Assembly: GCF_012726205.1 (NCBI RefSeq)
Contig: NZ_JAASAE010000005.1
Coordinates: forward strand, 124,001 to 188,000
DNA from: Rhodococcus sp. HNM0569
GTDB taxonomy: Bacteria; Actinomycetota; Actinomycetes; Mycobacteriales; Mycobacteriaceae
Direction of reading: 5' to 3'
DNA length: 64,000 nt
Each line of letters starts with the position of its first letter. The stretch's first letter is position 1. Position numbers and translations under genes: made by a program. The notes below the pieces were generated by a model, which searched no databases, was not told the origin of the DNA, and saw only the letters and a list, made by a program, of their open reading frames with translations. Of the stretch, positions 38,360 to 47,403 are shown one piece after another.

Positions 38360-39502
38360 GTGACTCTTCCTCCCGTCTATCGCACGTGGCTCGGTGACGT
38401 CGAACGGTCTCGCCGTGCGTCCGGGCTGCGCCGCACACTCGTGTCGCGGTCGTCCGACTCGCCGCTGCTCGACCTCGCCTCGAACGACTATCTCGGCCTC
38501 ACGGGTCATCCGGAGGTCGTCGAGGGGGCGGTCGCGGCAACGCGCGAGTGGGGTGCGGGCGCGACCGGTTCGCGGCTCGTGACCGGGACGACGGACGCGC
38601 ACGCGTGCCTCGAACGCGAGCTTGCCGATTTCGTCGGTGCCGAATCGGCCCTCGTGTTCTCGTCCGGATACACCGCGAACCTCGGGGTCGTCACCGCACT
38701 CACCGGCCGCGACGCGCTCGTCGTCTCGGACGCGGCCGTCCACGCGTCGCTGGTCGACGCGTGCCGGCTCTCACGGGCGCGCGTGCAGGTCACGCCGCAC
38801 GGCGACGTCGACGCCGTCGCCGCCGCGCTGCGCACTCGCACCGAGGAACGTGCGATCGTACTGACCGACTCGGTGTTCAGTACCGACGGCGACCTCGCGC
38901 CGCTGCGCGCGCTGCACGACGTCACGTCGCGGCACCGTGCGCTGCTCGTCGTCGACGAGGCTCACGGGCTCGGGGTGCGCGGCGACGGTGGTCGCGGGTG
39001 GGTGCACGAGAGCGGCCTCGCCGGGTCGGGCGATGTCGTCGTGACGGCGACCCTGTCGAAATCCCTTGCAGCGCAAGGGGGAGTGGTGCTGGCGCCGGAA
39101 GCGGTGCGGGCTCATCTCGTCGACTCGGCACGGTCGTTCATCTTCGACACCGCCCTCGCGCCTGCTGCGGTGGGCGCCGCCCGCGCCGCACTGGGCGTGC
39201 TCCGACGAGAGTCCGACCTCCCGAGTCGTGTTCTCCGCCGAGCGGCGCAGCTGGCCGCGGCGGCAGGCGTGCCTGGGCCGCGGTCGGCGGTCGTGTCGGT
39301 CGTGCTCGGCGACGCCGACCGTGCGACCGACGCCGCGGCACGATGCCGCGATGCCGGACTGCACGTCGGCTGTTTCCGGCCGCCGTCCGTGCCGGACGGC
39401 ACGTCGCGGCTGCGGCTCACGGCGCGCGCGTCGCTGACCGACGCCGAAACCGACTACGCGTGTGCGGTGCTCGCGGACGTGCGAGCGGAGGCTGCGGCAT
39501 GA
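38360..39502 (+). CDS. bioF: 8-amino-7-oxononanoate synthase
   Basis: BioF (380 aa) condenses pimeloyl thioester with alanine to KAPA. Alpha-oxoamine synthase signatures: [51 protein letters not shown] and the PLP lysine in [16 protein letters not shown] 38360 is preferred over the longer reading because the -10 TATGGT is only 6 nt upstream, which makes GTG the likely 5' end of the message. Overlaps bioD by 4 nt. Confidence 0.95.
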   Translation: MTLPPVYRTWLGDVERSRRASGLRRTLVSRSSDSPLLDLASNDYLGLTGHPEVVEGAVAATREWGAGATGSRLVTGTTDAHACLERELADFVGAESALVFSSGYTANLGVVTALTGRDALVVSDAAVHASLVDACRLSRARVQVTPHGDVDAVAAALRTRTEERAIVLTDSVFSTDGDLAPLRALHDVTSRHRALLVVDEAHGLGVRGDGGRGWVHESGLAGSGDVVVTATLSKSLAAQGGVVLAPEAVRAHLVDSARSFIFDTALAPAAVGAARAALGVLRRESDLPSRVLRRAAQLAAAAGVPGPRSAVVSVVLGDADRATDAAARCRDAGLHVGCFRPPSVPDGTSRLRLTARASLTDAETDYACAVLADVRAEAAA

Positions 39503-40224
39503 ACGTGCTCGTGGTGACCGGCACCTCGACAGACGTGGGGAAGACCGTCGTGACTGCCGCGCTGGCCGCCGCGCTGTCGGCACGCGGCCTCCGCGTCGCG
39601 GTGTGCAAACCCGCGCAGACCGGTGTGCAGCCGGGGGAGCCGGGTGATCTCGCCGAGATCGACCGGCTCAGCGGCGTCGGCAGCGGAATCGAACTCGCGC
39701 GGTACCCCGATCCACTCGCACCGGACACAGCTGCCCGCCGCAGTGGACACCCCCTGCTCGCGCTGGGGGAGGTGACCGACGCGGTGCAGGCCGCGACCCA
39801 CGAACACGACGTCGTGCTCGTCGAGGGCGCGGGCGGTCTCCTCGTCCGCCTCGGCGCGGGCGGCTTCACGCTGGCCGAGGTCGCCCGCGATGTGGAAGCA
39901 CCGGTCCTCGTGGTCACGGCCGCGGGACTCGGGACCCTCAACCACACCGCGTTGACCACCGAGGCCCTTGCGCACCGCGGCGTCCCGTGTGCCGGGTTGG
40001 TCATCGGATCATGGCCGGGCACACCGGATCTCGCGTCGGCCTGCAATCGCGACGAACTCGCGGGTGTGGCGGGTGCGCCGCTCGTCGGGGCCGTGCCCGC
40101 GGGCAGCGGCGAGCTCGCGCCGGGCGAGTTCGCGCGCCGGGCCTCGTCGTGGTTCGCGCGCCCGTGGCTCGACGGGTGGGCGGGCGCCGAGCCGGGTCAG
40201 CCCTCCATCTCTGCTCGCGCCTGA
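39499..40224 (+). CDS. bioD: Dethiobiotin synthetase
   Basis: BioD (241 aa) closes the ureido ring of dethiobiotin with CO2 and ATP. P-loop GTSTDVGKT (about 7-15), KPAQTG, and the Mg/nucleotide motif [11 protein letters not shown] are all present. Start ATG overlaps the bioF TGA. The 3' end overlaps the convergent VOC gene by 28 bp. Confidence 0.95.
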   Translation: MNVLVVTGTSTDVGKTVVTAALAAALSARGLRVAVCKPAQTGVQPGEPGDLAEIDRLSGVGSGIELARYPDPLAPDTAARRSGHPLLALGEVTDAVQAATHEHDVVLVEGAGGLLVRLGAGGFTLAEVARDVEAPVLVVTAAGLGTLNHTALTTEALAHRGVPCAGLVIGSWPGTPDLASACNRDELAGVAGAPLVGAVPAGSGELAPGEFARRASSWFARPWLDGWAGAEPGQPSISARA

Positions 40225-40592
40225 TCACTCAGCTGGATCAACTGGATGTAGTTCCCGTCCGGGTCGATCGCGGTGCCGAACAGGCTGCCGTCGCGGTTCT
40301 CGAGTGGCGCGAGCCAGCGGCCGCCTGCGGCGTCCACGGCACGGGCCGTCGCCTCGGCGTCGTCGACCTCGATGTTCAGCAGGAACCGCCCCGGCTCGGG
40401 ATTGGCGTCGCCGACGTCGTCGCGCGAGTCGATCATGACCCAGAAACGATGCGCCGGGTCGGATCCGAATCCGAGCACGTCGTACGCGTCGTCCGGGGTG
40501 CGTTCGGCGTGCACCTCGAATACTGCGACGTACCAGTCGCGCAGCCGTCGCGGTTTCGTGCTGCTCAAAAGCAGGCTTCCCAGTGTGGGCAT
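40197..40592 (-). CDS. VOC (glyoxalase-fold) superfamily protein
   Basis: A 131-aa single-chain vicinal oxygen chelate protein. Typical parts: [43 protein letters not shown] and the end [16 protein letters not shown]. The reaction is not predictable. ATG 40592 is preferred: GGAGG lies 6 nt upstream; the earlier ATG 40598 directly abuts GGAGG, leaving no spacing. Confidence 0.85.
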   Translation of the reverse strand: MPTLGSLLLSSTKPRRLRDWYVAVFEVHAERTPDDAYDVLGFGSDPAHRFWVMIDSRDDVGDANPEPGRFLLNIEVDDAEATARAVDAAGGRWLAPLENRDGSLFGTAIDPDGNYIQLIQLSDQARAEMEG

Positions 40593-40739
40593 CGGCATCC
40601 TCCGTCGTGTGGTGTGGACGGCGACCGGCGGGTGCGGGTCGTCACAGATACCGACTGCCGGGCGTGCGGGAACTCATCGATTCCCTTATGCGCCGACGGG
40701 TTCGCGGCCGTGGGCGGGTATCGGTTGGCTGGCGCCCAG

Positions 40740-41020
40740 TGGTGTGGGTGGGTCACGCCTCCTGACCGCTCTCCGCCCCATCGACGACCACGCCTCGCGC
40801 CGTCAACGGTGGGAACACGCCGCGCGATCACCATCGAGGACAACGTATGGTTGGGCGGGGGTGTCATCGTCTGCGCGGTCGCTCGGGGCGGACGCATTGA
40901 AACGCTCCAGCAGCTCTCGCGCGCGGAGGCGTTCGGCAACGAGTTCGGGGTTCGTCGTCTCGGTAGAGTTCGCCTACGAGCATGCGTTCCTTGTGCGTTC
41001 GTATGCCCGCCACGATGCCG
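40740..41020. pseudogene. Scrambled remnant of a maltose O-acetyltransferase gene
   Basis: Two pieces in opposite orientation. On the minus strand, 41020 down to about 40885, the N terminus reads KERMLVGELYRDDEP then, after one extra C in a C run, ELVAERLRARELLERFNAS, the typical Mac domain. On the plus strand, about 40740-40875, the later part reads GSRLLTALRPIDDHASRRQR, then a one-base slip, then AITIEDNVWLGGGVIVC, the hexapeptide-repeat signature. The middle and end of the gene are missing. No functional protein can result. The rest of the 467-bp gap (40599-40739 and 41021-41065) holds nothing I recognise. Confidence 0.75.
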
Positions 41021-41065
41021 GTCGGTGGTAGGCGGTCGTTGTCGGAGACCTGGGAAGGGGCAGGC

Positions 41066-41902
41066 GTGGACCACGCGGAAGCCGTTGCGAGCAACAGGGT
41101 CAACTGGGACGAGCGCGCCGAGATCCACGTTCGTTCACAGATGTACGACGTCGAGGGCTTTCTGGCCGACCCGACAAGGGTCTCCGACGTCGTTCGCAAC
41201 GACCTGGCGGTGCTGGCGCCGCACCTACCCGACTCCGGCGTCCGCGATCATTCGTTGCTGCACTTGCAGTGTCACATCGGCATCGACACCGTCTCCTGGG
41301 CGCGCCTCGGCGCGGTCGATGTGCACGGCCTCGACTTCTCACCCAACTCGCTGCGCCATGCTCGGCGGATTGCCGCGGCCGACGGTCACCACATCACGTG
41401 GGTGGAGGGGGATGCTCGTCGCGCGTCGTCGCTGATCGATCGCCGGTTCGACATCGTCGTCACCAGTGCGGGAACGATTGTGTGGCTCCCGGACCTGGGG
41501 GAGTGGGCGCAGTCGATCCACGACCTTCTCGAGCCGGGCGGAGTGTTCGCCATCCGTGACGACCACCCGGTCCTCGGCGCAATGGCGTTCGAGCCGTGGA
41601 CGATCACGGACGACTACCTCGGTGGTGGTGGAACCCGCACCTACGACGACTCGGGCACCTACACCGACGGGCCCGAGGCGGTCGAGCAGGTCATCAACCA
41701 CGAGTGGCGGCACGATCTGGGTGAGGTCGTCGGCTCGCTGCTCGACGCGGGACTCGCGATCGAGGCGGTAGCCGAGTTGCCGTACATGGATTGGCCCGCC
41801 TTCGCCGAGCTCACACCCTGTCCGGAAGGGTGGACGCTTCCTCCGACGTCGCCCCGCATCCCCCTGAACTTCGCCGTGGTGGCGAGGCGTCCACCCGCCT
41901 GA
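41066..41902 (+). CDS. Class I SAM-dependent methyltransferase
   Basis: A 278-aa methyltransferase. It contains LHLQCHIGIDTVSWARLGA as the SAM-binding motif I variant, VDVHGLDFSPNSLRHARRIA as motif II, and FDIVVTSAGTIVWLPDL then LLEPGGVFAIRDDHPVLG. This matches small-molecule methyltransferases of the Methyltransf_25 sort; the substrate is unknown. GTG 41066 follows GGGAAGGGG by 5 nt; a longer in-frame reading to 40982 is not supported. Flanked by two broken genes. Confidence 0.88.
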   Translation: MDHAEAVASNRVNWDERAEIHVRSQMYDVEGFLADPTRVSDVVRNDLAVLAPHLPDSGVRDHSLLHLQCHIGIDTVSWARLGAVDVHGLDFSPNSLRHARRIAAADGHHITWVEGDARRASSLIDRRFDIVVTSAGTIVWLPDLGEWAQSIHDLLEPGGVFAIRDDHPVLGAMAFEPWTITDDYLGGGGTRTYDDSGTYTDGPEAVEQVINHEWRHDLGEVVGSLLDAGLAIEAVAELPYMDWPAFAELTPCPEGWTLPPTSPRIPLNFAVVARRPPA

Positions 41903-41914
41903 CCCGCACCAACG

Positions 41915-42118
41915 CCCACCAGCCGAGGGTCTCGAGAATGCCGAGCGCCTCGAGAATGTAGTCGGTGCGGTCCTCGGCCGCGGTCCTGGGCAACACGACG
42001 GTGGCGTAACCCAGAGTGCAAGCTCGAGGCAGCGGCGCGAGAAGGCCGCAGGATCGGCCCACGGTAAGGTGCCGCCTCCGCCGCCCGAGCAGCCGGCGAG
42101 GACAACGAACCGGTTCAT
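41915..42118 (-). pseudogene. Internally deleted P-loop ATPase remnant
   Basis: From ATG 42118 the minus strand reads MNRFVVLAGCSGGG, the Walker A of a small AAA-type ATPase, but it breaks before the Lys-Ser/Thr. It jumps to GGTLPWADPAAFSRRCLELAL, a mid-protein piece, then after a frame shift near 42020 to GYATVVLPRTAAEDRTDYIL, the usual C terminus. So two internal stretches are lost and the frame is broken. Remaining bases of the 332-bp gap (42119-42234) show no gene. Confidence 0.7.
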
Positions 42119-42234
42119 GCGGGTCACAACGGGTGGATCCGCCGGCCCGCGCTGGTGCGCGATCACCCTGAGTGACGAGACCTCGAGTTCGACGGGCGTT
42201 CGAGTGCCTCGACTCGTGCGACATACTCGGCATC

Positions 42235-42909
42235 ATGCGGATCACGGGTGCCGGGCCGGTCGCATGGCTGGCAGCGGCACTCGGGCGCTTCAACGGTCGC
42301 CATCCGTGGAACCACAACGACCTGTACGCACCGTGGATCGCGTCTCGTCTCCGCGAGGTAGGCGCACGCGAGGTTCTCGACATCGGCTGCGGAACGGGAA
42401 ATCTCATTGCGCGCCTGCGTCGTGACGTCGCGGTAACGCACGGTGTCGAACCGGACCCCGCCGCAGCGCGTGCAGCGACAGAGCGGTTTGTCGCCGATCC
42501 GCGAGTCACCGTGGTGAACGAGCCGTTCACCGGGCGGAAAACGCCACGCTGCGACGCGATCACCGCCGTCGCGGTCCTGCATCATCTTCCACTTGTGTGG
42601 GCTGTGCGTGAGATGCGCGAGAGCCTGGCACCTGGTGGCCGGCTCGTGATCGTCGGCTGCTACCGCGACGAGTCGGTCGGCGACGCCGTGGCCGGCATCG
42701 CCTCGGCGCTGCTCAACCCGGTCATCGGTATGCTCATGCACCCGCGTCGCGCGGCGAGTCTCCCGTCCTCGATGAGGGTGCCGACCGTGTCGCCGCGCGA
42801 GACGCTCGCCGAGATCCGCGCTGCCGTGGCGGCCGAACTTCCGGGCGCGCGGGTGCGGCGCAGGCTCTTCTGGCGTTACACGGTGGTCTACGACGCGCCG
42901 CCGCGCTGA
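42235..42909 (+). CDS. Class I SAM-dependent methyltransferase
   Basis: A 224-aa methyltransferase with NHNDLYAPWI, motif I EVLDIGCGTGNLIARL, THGVEPDPAAARAATERF and APGGRLVIVGCYRD. A Cys follows GG of motif post III. The C-terminal part (about 150-224) may hold a membrane-facing helix. Substrate unknown. ATG 42235 gives the usual N terminus for this group. It is convergent with bioQ (19-bp gap) and unrelated in sequence to the methyltransferase at 41066. Confidence 0.87.
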   Translation: MRITGAGPVAWLAAALGRFNGRHPWNHNDLYAPWIASRLREVGAREVLDIGCGTGNLIARLRRDVAVTHGVEPDPAAARAATERFVADPRVTVVNEPFTGRKTPRCDAITAVAVLHHLPLVWAVREMRESLAPGGRLVIVGCYRDESVGDAVAGIASALLNPVIGMLMHPRRAASLPSSMRVPTVSPRETLAEIRAAVAAELPGARVRRRLFWRYTVVYDAPPR

Positions 42910-42928
42910 AAACGACGTCGGCGTCGAC

Positions 42929-43576
42929 TCACCTGTGCGAAGTGCTCGCCAGCCGGTGACGAATACCGTCGACGAACGTCTCGAGCCCGAACTCGAACCG
43001 GGTGTCCGGGTCGCCGTCGCCGAGATCTTCGTCGCGCGCAGGATCGGTGACGGGGGCGTCCGGGGAGATGCCGCTGCGGGTGAGCGCGCCCGCCTGTTCG
43101 AGTTGGAGACGCGACTGCTCGTCCAGGGTTTGGCCGAGAACGAAGTGCAACAACGCGTACGACGCGAGCTCGGCGTGCTCGCGCGAGAGCCCGCCGCCGC
43201 GTAGTGCGACCGAGAAGGACTCGCGCGCACGCGAATTGGTGAGGCGCGACGCGTACGTGGCGGACACCAGTTCGGCGCCGTCCCGGTGCGCCAGGAGCGC
43301 CGCCCGCATCCGGCGCGCGAGCGTGAGCGTCTGCTCGTCCCATCGCTGTGCGGTCCAGTCGGACTCGGCGCCGCCGGTGGCCGGTGAATCGACGTCCTCG
43401 AGGATGCGGTCGGCGATCGCGCCGAGCAGCGTCTGTTTGTTGGGGAAGTGCCAGTAGAGCGCGCCGGGCTGCACGCCGAGCGCGGTGGCGAGGCGGCGCA
43501 TCGTGAGGTCGGCGAGGCCGAACTCGTCCAGGATCGCCGTCGCGGCGTCGAGGATGTCGGAGCGACGTAACTGCAC
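42929..43576 (-). CDS. bioQ: TetR family biotin repressor BioQ
   Basis: A 215-aa TetR-type protein. HTH in residues about 5-49 (RRSDILDAATAILDEFGLAD, TMRRLATALGVQPGALYWHFPNKQTLL). Identity as BioQ rests on three things: divergent position next to bioB as in mycobacteria, the TGAAC-n3-GTTCA boxes in its own promoter, and the same box at bioA/bioF. GTG 43576 has TAGTGT 6 nt before it, so the message is likely leaderless. Biotin status is thought to be sensed indirectly in this family. Confidence 0.9.
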   Translation of the reverse strand: MQLRRSDILDAATAILDEFGLADLTMRRLATALGVQPGALYWHFPNKQTLLGAIADRILEDVDSPATGGAESDWTAQRWDEQTLTLARRMRAALLAHRDGAELVSATYASRLTNSRARESFSVALRGGGLSREHAELASYALLHFVLGQTLDEQSRLQLEQAGALTRSGISPDAPVTDPARDEDLGDGDPDTRFEFGLETFVDGIRHRLASTSHR

Positions 43577-43579
43577 GTG

Positions 43580-43636
43580 TTGACACTACTCGACCGACTT
43601 CCTACATTGAACGCCGTTCAATTGAACGGTGTTCAA
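43580..43636. promoter_or_regulatory. Divergent bioQ/bioB promoters with two abutting BioQ boxes
   Basis: Plus-strand TTGACA (43580-43585), 17 bp, TACATT (43603-43608) is a near-consensus bioB promoter. TTGAACGCCGTTCAA (43607-43621) and TTGAACGGTGTTCAA (43622-43636) touch each other and cover the -10 to about +20. The bioQ -10 TAGTGT (minus, 43588-43583) overlaps the bioB -35, so the two promoters compete. Confidence 0.9.
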
Positions 43637-43676
43637 GTCGACGCTCACCCGTGGTGGGCGACAGTCAGGAGACGGT

Positions 43677-44702
43677 GTGACGGAAACGACGGCAGGCGCG
43701 AGCGACTCGCGCGACATCCTCGACATCGCCCGCACGCAGGTGCTCGAGCACGGCGTCGGCCTCACCGAGGAACAGGTGCTCGCGGTGCTCGCACTGCCGG
43801 AGGATCGCCTCGACGAGTTGCTCCAGCTCGCGCACGAGGTGCGCCTCGCGTGGTGTGGCCCGGAGATCGAGGTCGAGGGGATCATCAGCCTCAAGACCGG
43901 CGGGTGCCCCGAGGACTGCCATTTCTGTTCGCAGTCCGGGCTGTTCGAGTCGCCTGTCCGTTCGGCGTGGCTCGACATCCCGAGCCTCGTCGAAGCCGCG
44001 AAGCAGACGGCCAAGACCGGCGCGACGGAGTTCTGCATCGTCGCAGCCGTCCGTGGCCCCGACGACCGGCTGCTCGCGCAGGTCGCCGCCGGCATCGAGG
44101 CGATCCGGAACGAGGTCGACATCCAGGTGGCGTGCTCGCTCGGGATGCTCACCGGGGATCAGGTGGAGCGGCTCGCCGAGATGGGCGTCCACCGCTACAA
44201 CCACAACCTCGAGACCTCGCGATCGTTCTTTCCGAATGTCGTCACGACGCACACGTGGGAGGAGCGCTGGGAGACCCTCACGATGGTCCGTGACGCCGGC
44301 ATGGAGGTGTGCTGTGGCGGCATCCTCGGCATGGGCGAGACGCTCGCCCAGCGCGCCGAGTTCGCGGCGAATCTCGCGGCGTTGGGGCCCGACGAGGTGC
44401 CGCTCAACTTCCTCAATCCGCGTCCCGGCACCCCGTTCGGCGATCTCCCGGTCCTGCCCGTCGCAGAAGCGCTCACCGCGGTCGGGGCGTTCCGGCTCGC
44501 GCTGCCCCGCGCGATGCTGCGCTACGCGGGCGGCCGGGAGATCACCCTCGGCGATCTCGGTGCGCGCCAGGGGATCCTCGGTGGCATCAACGCGGTCATC
44601 GTCGGCAACTACCTCACGACGCTCGGCCGTCCCGCCGAACAGGATCTCGACCTGCTCGTGGACCTCCAGATGCCGCTCAAAGCGCTGAACGCGACGCTGT
44701 GA
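43677..44702 (+). CDS. bioB: Biotin synthase
   Basis: Radical SAM enzyme (341 aa) that inserts sulfur into dethiobiotin. The [4Fe-4S] motif is CPEDCHFC (C77, C81, C84). NHNLETS ([12 protein letters not shown]), [11 protein letters not shown] and [11 protein letters not shown] follow, with Arg/Cys ligands of the second cluster region expected in these. GTG 43677 has AGGAG just upstream. Its stop overlaps bsaP. Controlled by the tandem BioQ boxes. Confidence 0.97.
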   Translation: MTETTAGASDSRDILDIARTQVLEHGVGLTEEQVLAVLALPEDRLDELLQLAHEVRLAWCGPEIEVEGIISLKTGGCPEDCHFCSQSGLFESPVRSAWLDIPSLVEAAKQTAKTGATEFCIVAAVRGPDDRLLAQVAAGIEAIRNEVDIQVACSLGMLTGDQVERLAEMGVHRYNHNLETSRSFFPNVVTTHTWEERWETLTMVRDAGMEVCCGGILGMGETLAQRAEFAANLAALGPDEVPLNFLNPRPGTPFGDLPVLPVAEALTAVGAFRLALPRAMLRYAGGREITLGDLGARQGILGGINAVIVGNYLTTLGRPAEQDLDLLVDLQMPLKALNATL

Positions 44703-44956
44703 CACCCACCGAATCCCGGGCGACCACGGCGTCTGCGGCGCCCGACACGGCCGCGCCGGATCTGTACGACCCGTTCACGGGCGCGCTGCTCGCGGCGGCG
44801 TCGCCGCGCACGGCGGCGGTCGAACTCGGGCTCGAGCCGCCGCGGTTCTGTGCACGGTGCGGCAGGCGCATGGTCGTGCAGATCGCACCGGACGGATGGT
44901 GGGCGCGCTGCTCCCGTCACGGCGTCCGTGACTCGCGGGACGGTTCGCGGCGGTAG
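44699..44956 (+). CDS. bsaP: Biotin synthase auxiliary protein BsaP
   Basis: An 85-aa protein starting in the bioB stop codon (GTGA). After a Ser/Thr/Ala-rich lead, YDPFTGALL and the cysteine pair [10 protein letters not shown] (C51, C54), then WWARCSRHG (C71, H74), suggest a bound metal or Fe-S cluster. A small protein of this form after bioB (Rv1590 in M. tuberculosis) was shown to be needed for biotin synthase activity. Assignment rests on position, size and the Cys pattern. Confidence 0.85.
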   Translation: MTPTESRATTASAAPDTAAPDLYDPFTGALLAAASPRTAAVELGLEPPRFCARCGRRMVVQIAPDGWWARCSRHGVRDSRDGSRR

Positions 44957-44967
44957 CGTCGGATCCC

Positions 44968-45543
44968 GTGACGAGTCTTCGCGAGTTCGGCAAGCACGGG
45001 ATGCGTGCGCTGTTCGGTGGCGTCCTGATCGCGTCGGCGGTCGTCGGTGTGGCGTGGGGTCTGCTCGCGCCCGCCGAACAGGTCGTGGTGGTGGCCGACG
45101 GGTCCGGCGTCGCGCTCACCGGTGAGAGCCTGCACCGCTTCGACGCGGTGGCGATGCTGGCGTGTGCGGGCGTCGCGGTCGGTGTCGTGTCCGCGGTGGC
45201 GGCGTGGGGGTTGCGCCGCGCGCGGGGTGTGCGACTCGTGGCCGTCGTGTTCGTGGCGTCGGTGCTCGGCGCGATGCTCAGCGCGAGCGTCGGCGACCTC
45301 GTCGGGTCGCTGCGCCACCAGGGCGCGGGCACGGCCGAGACGGGCGAGATGGTGAGTGTCGCACCGAGTGTCGAGACTCTCCTCGTCCTGGTGTTCCAGC
45401 CGCTCGCGGCGTGCCTCGTCCTCGCGGTGCTCGCGCTGCTCAATCCGCGAGACGATCTCGGTGCCGTCGACGAGGATCCGCACGCGCCTCTCCGTCCCGG
45501 CGACGACGTCGCGTCGGGGGAGTCGTCAGTTCGGGGGGCGTAG
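44968..45543 (+). CDS. DUF2567 membrane protein
   Basis: A 191-aa integral membrane protein with four likely spans (about 14-34, 57-82, 87-107, 131-156) and an acidic tail. It matches the position and form of Rv1591c/DUF2567 proteins next to bioB in mycobacteria; function unknown. GTG 44968 lies 11 bp after bsaP, so it is probably in the bioB transcript. The end overlaps the convergent NrtR gene by 18 bp. Confidence 0.8.
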   Translation: MTSLREFGKHGMRALFGGVLIASAVVGVAWGLLAPAEQVVVVADGSGVALTGESLHRFDAVAMLACAGVAVGVVSAVAAWGLRRARGVRLVAVVFVASVLGAMLSASVGDLVGSLRHQGAGTAETGEMVSVAPSVETLLVLVFQPLAACLVLAVLALLNPRDDLGAVDEDPHAPLRPGDDVASGESSVRGA

Positions 45544-46254
45544 CGCGGCGAACTCGTCGGTGACGCGCAGCGCGTGATCGATGAACCGGTGCACCGCGGC
45601 CGGTCGTCCGCCACCGGGGCCCGAGCGCGCCGTCTCGCCGGTCGACCCGATCACGCCGCGGCGGGTCAGGACGCGCTGGAGGTTGGTGGTGTCGACCTGG
45701 TAGCCGAGCGCGGCGCAGTAGATGTCGCGCAGCTCGGACATCGTGAACCCGTCGGGTGCGAGGGCGAACGCGATGTTGGTGTACGAGAGTTTCGCCGCGA
45801 GGCGGGCTCGAGCGTGCTCGATCATCACGCGGTGGTCGAACGCCATGTCCGGTAGCTCGGCGACGGGGTGCCACGCGGTGTCGTCGGGGATCCGCGGATC
45901 GGACGTGACGGGCACGAGACCGAGATAGGTCGACGCGATCGTGCGCGTGCCGGGCACACGGACGGGGTCGCTGAACACGGACAGCTGCTCGAGGTGGTGC
46001 AGTTCGCGCACGTCGACCTTCTCTGCGAGCTGTCGCCGAGCCGACGTCGTGAGGTCTTCGGTGGGTCCGAGCGCGCCGCCGGGGAGCGACCACGCGCCGC
46101 GTTGCGGATCGAGCGCACGTTGCCACAGCAGCACCGCGAGTTCGGGTGCCGAGTGACCCGCATCACTGCGACGACCTGCGCGTTCGTGTTCGTCGAAGTG
46201 GCGAACCTGGAACACGACGGTGAGCACTTCGTGAGCAGTGTTACTATCGGGCAT
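45526..46254 (-). CDS. nrtR: NrtR-like Nudix regulator of NAD synthesis
   Basis: A 242-aa protein with an N-terminal Nudix-fold domain ([31 protein letters not shown]) and a C-terminal winged-helix domain ([32 protein letters not shown]). The Nudix box is altered ([20 protein letters not shown] lacks the REXXEE glutamates), as expected of a sensor rather than a hydrolase. Divergent from nadABC, as for NrtR in M. smegmatis. TACAAT lies 7 nt before ATG 46254, so likely leaderless. Confidence 0.88.
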   Translation of the reverse strand: MPDSNTAHEVLTVVFQVRHFDEHERAGRRSDAGHSAPELAVLLWQRALDPQRGAWSLPGGALGPTEDLTTSARRQLAEKVDVRELHHLEQLSVFSDPVRVPGTRTIASTYLGLVPVTSDPRIPDDTAWHPVAELPDMAFDHRVMIEHARARLAAKLSYTNIAFALAPDGFTMSELRDIYCAALGYQVDTTNLQRVLTRRGVIGSTGETARSGPGGGRPAAVHRFIDHALRVTDEFAALRPPN

Positions 46255-46277
46255 GTTTTCGATTGTAAGTCGAAAAC
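46255..46277. promoter_or_regulatory. 23-bp palindrome at nrtR/nadA, probable NrtR operator
   Basis: GTTTTCGA (46255-46262) and TCGAAAAC (46270-46277) are perfect 8-bp arms around 7 bp. The nrtR -10 TACAAT (minus strand, 46267-46262) lies in the centre, so binding would shut nrtR. It is 83 bp upstream of nadA. GTCGGTCGA repeats at about 46283 and 46303 lie between. The motif is unusually AT-rich for the region. Confidence 0.75.
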
Positions 46278-46359
46278 CCCCGTCGGTCGAAACTGCACCC
46301 CAGTCGGTCGACACCGCAACGGAAAACCGGGCACCGTGCCCGCATCGAAGGAGCGTGCC

Positions 46360-47403
46360 ATGACGAGTGCGTTGTGGACCAACACCGGATCCGCCCTCGC
46401 GGGCGTCCACGACGGCCCGGGCGGATACACGGGCGTCGAGGCGACCCCCGAATGGGCAGCCGAGATCAAGCGCCTCGCGCGCGAACGCGGCGCGACGCTG
46501 CTCGCGCACAACTACCAGTTGCCCGCGATCCAGGACGTCGCCGACCACGTCGGCGACTCGCTCGCGCTCTCGCGGATCGCGGCCGAAGCACCCGAGGACA
46601 CGATCGTGTTCTGCGGCGTGCACTTCATGGCCGAGACCGCGAAGATCCTCAGCCCCGACAAGACCGTCCTGATCCCCGACGAGCGTGCGGGCTGTTCTCT
46701 CGCCGACTCGATCACCGCGGACGAACTGCGGGCGTGGAAGGCCGAGTTCCCGGACGCCCTCGTCGTGTCGTACGTCAACACGACCGCCGAGGTGAAGGGG
46801 CTCACCGACATCTGCTGCACGTCGTCCAATGCCGTCGACGTGGTCGCCTCGATCGACCCGGACCGCGACGTGCTGTTCCTCCCCGACCAGTTCCTCGGTG
46901 CGCACGTCAAGCGCGTCACCGGACGCAGCAACATGCACATCTGGGCAGGCGAATGCCACGTGCACGCGGGCATCAACGGCGACGAGCTCACCGCGAAGTC
47001 CCGCTCGCACCCGGACGCCGAGCTGTTCGTCCACCCCGAATGCGGCTGCGCCACGTCCGCGCTCTACCTCGCGGGAGAGGGCATCGTGCCCGACGATCGG
47101 GTCAAGATCCTCTCCACCGGCGGCATGCTCGACGCGGCCCGCGCGACCGGCGCGCGCGAGGTTCTCGTCGCGACCGAGGTCGGCATGCTGCACCAGTTGC
47201 GCAAGGCCGCACCCGACGTCGACTTCCAGGCCGTCAACGACCGCGCGTCGTGCCCCTACATGAAGATGATCACGCCCGCCGCGCTGCTGCGGTGCCTCAC
47301 CGAGAACAAGGACGAGGTGCACGTCGACCGCGCGACCGCCGAGCGCGCTCGCGCGTCGGTACAGCGCATGATCGAGATCGGTAACCCCGGCGGCGGGGAG
47401 TGA
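46360..47403 (+). CDS. nadA: Quinolinate synthase
   Basis: NadA (347 aa) condenses iminoaspartate with dihydroxyacetone phosphate to quinolinate using a [4Fe-4S] cluster. Likely ligands are C85 in [15 protein letters not shown]228 in HPECGC and C298 in [30 protein letters not shown] and GECHVHAGI are family signatures. ATG 46360 has GAAGGAG 6 nt upstream; the longer in-frame reading runs through the operator and is rejected. First gene of nadABC. Confidence 0.97.
   Translation: MTSALWTNTGSALAGVHDGPGGYTGVEATPEWAAEIKRLARERGATLLAHNYQLPAIQDVADHVGDSLALSRIAAEAPEDTIVFCGVHFMAETAKILSPDKTVLIPDERAGCSLADSITADELRAWKAEFPDALVVSYVNTTAEVKGLTDICCTSSNAVDVVASIDPDRDVLFLPDQFLGAHVKRVTGRSNMHIWAGECHVHAGINGDELTAKSRSHPDAELFVHPECGCATSALYLAGEGIVPDDRVKILSTGGMLDAARATGAREVLVATEVGMLHQLRKAAPDVDFQAVNDRASCPYMKMITPAALLRCLTENKDEVHVDRATAERARASVQRMIEIGNPGGGE

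Noticed and set aside
40273-41031. A 252-aa plus-strand open frame over the gap after the VOC gene
   Set aside because: Low-complexity Ser/Arg composition; only a short piece matches the acetyltransferase remnant and the frame changes there, so it is not one gene.
43637-43676. Biotin or other riboswitch in the bioB leader
   Set aside because: The leader is only about 60 nt, largely filled by BioQ boxes, with no stable fold visible.
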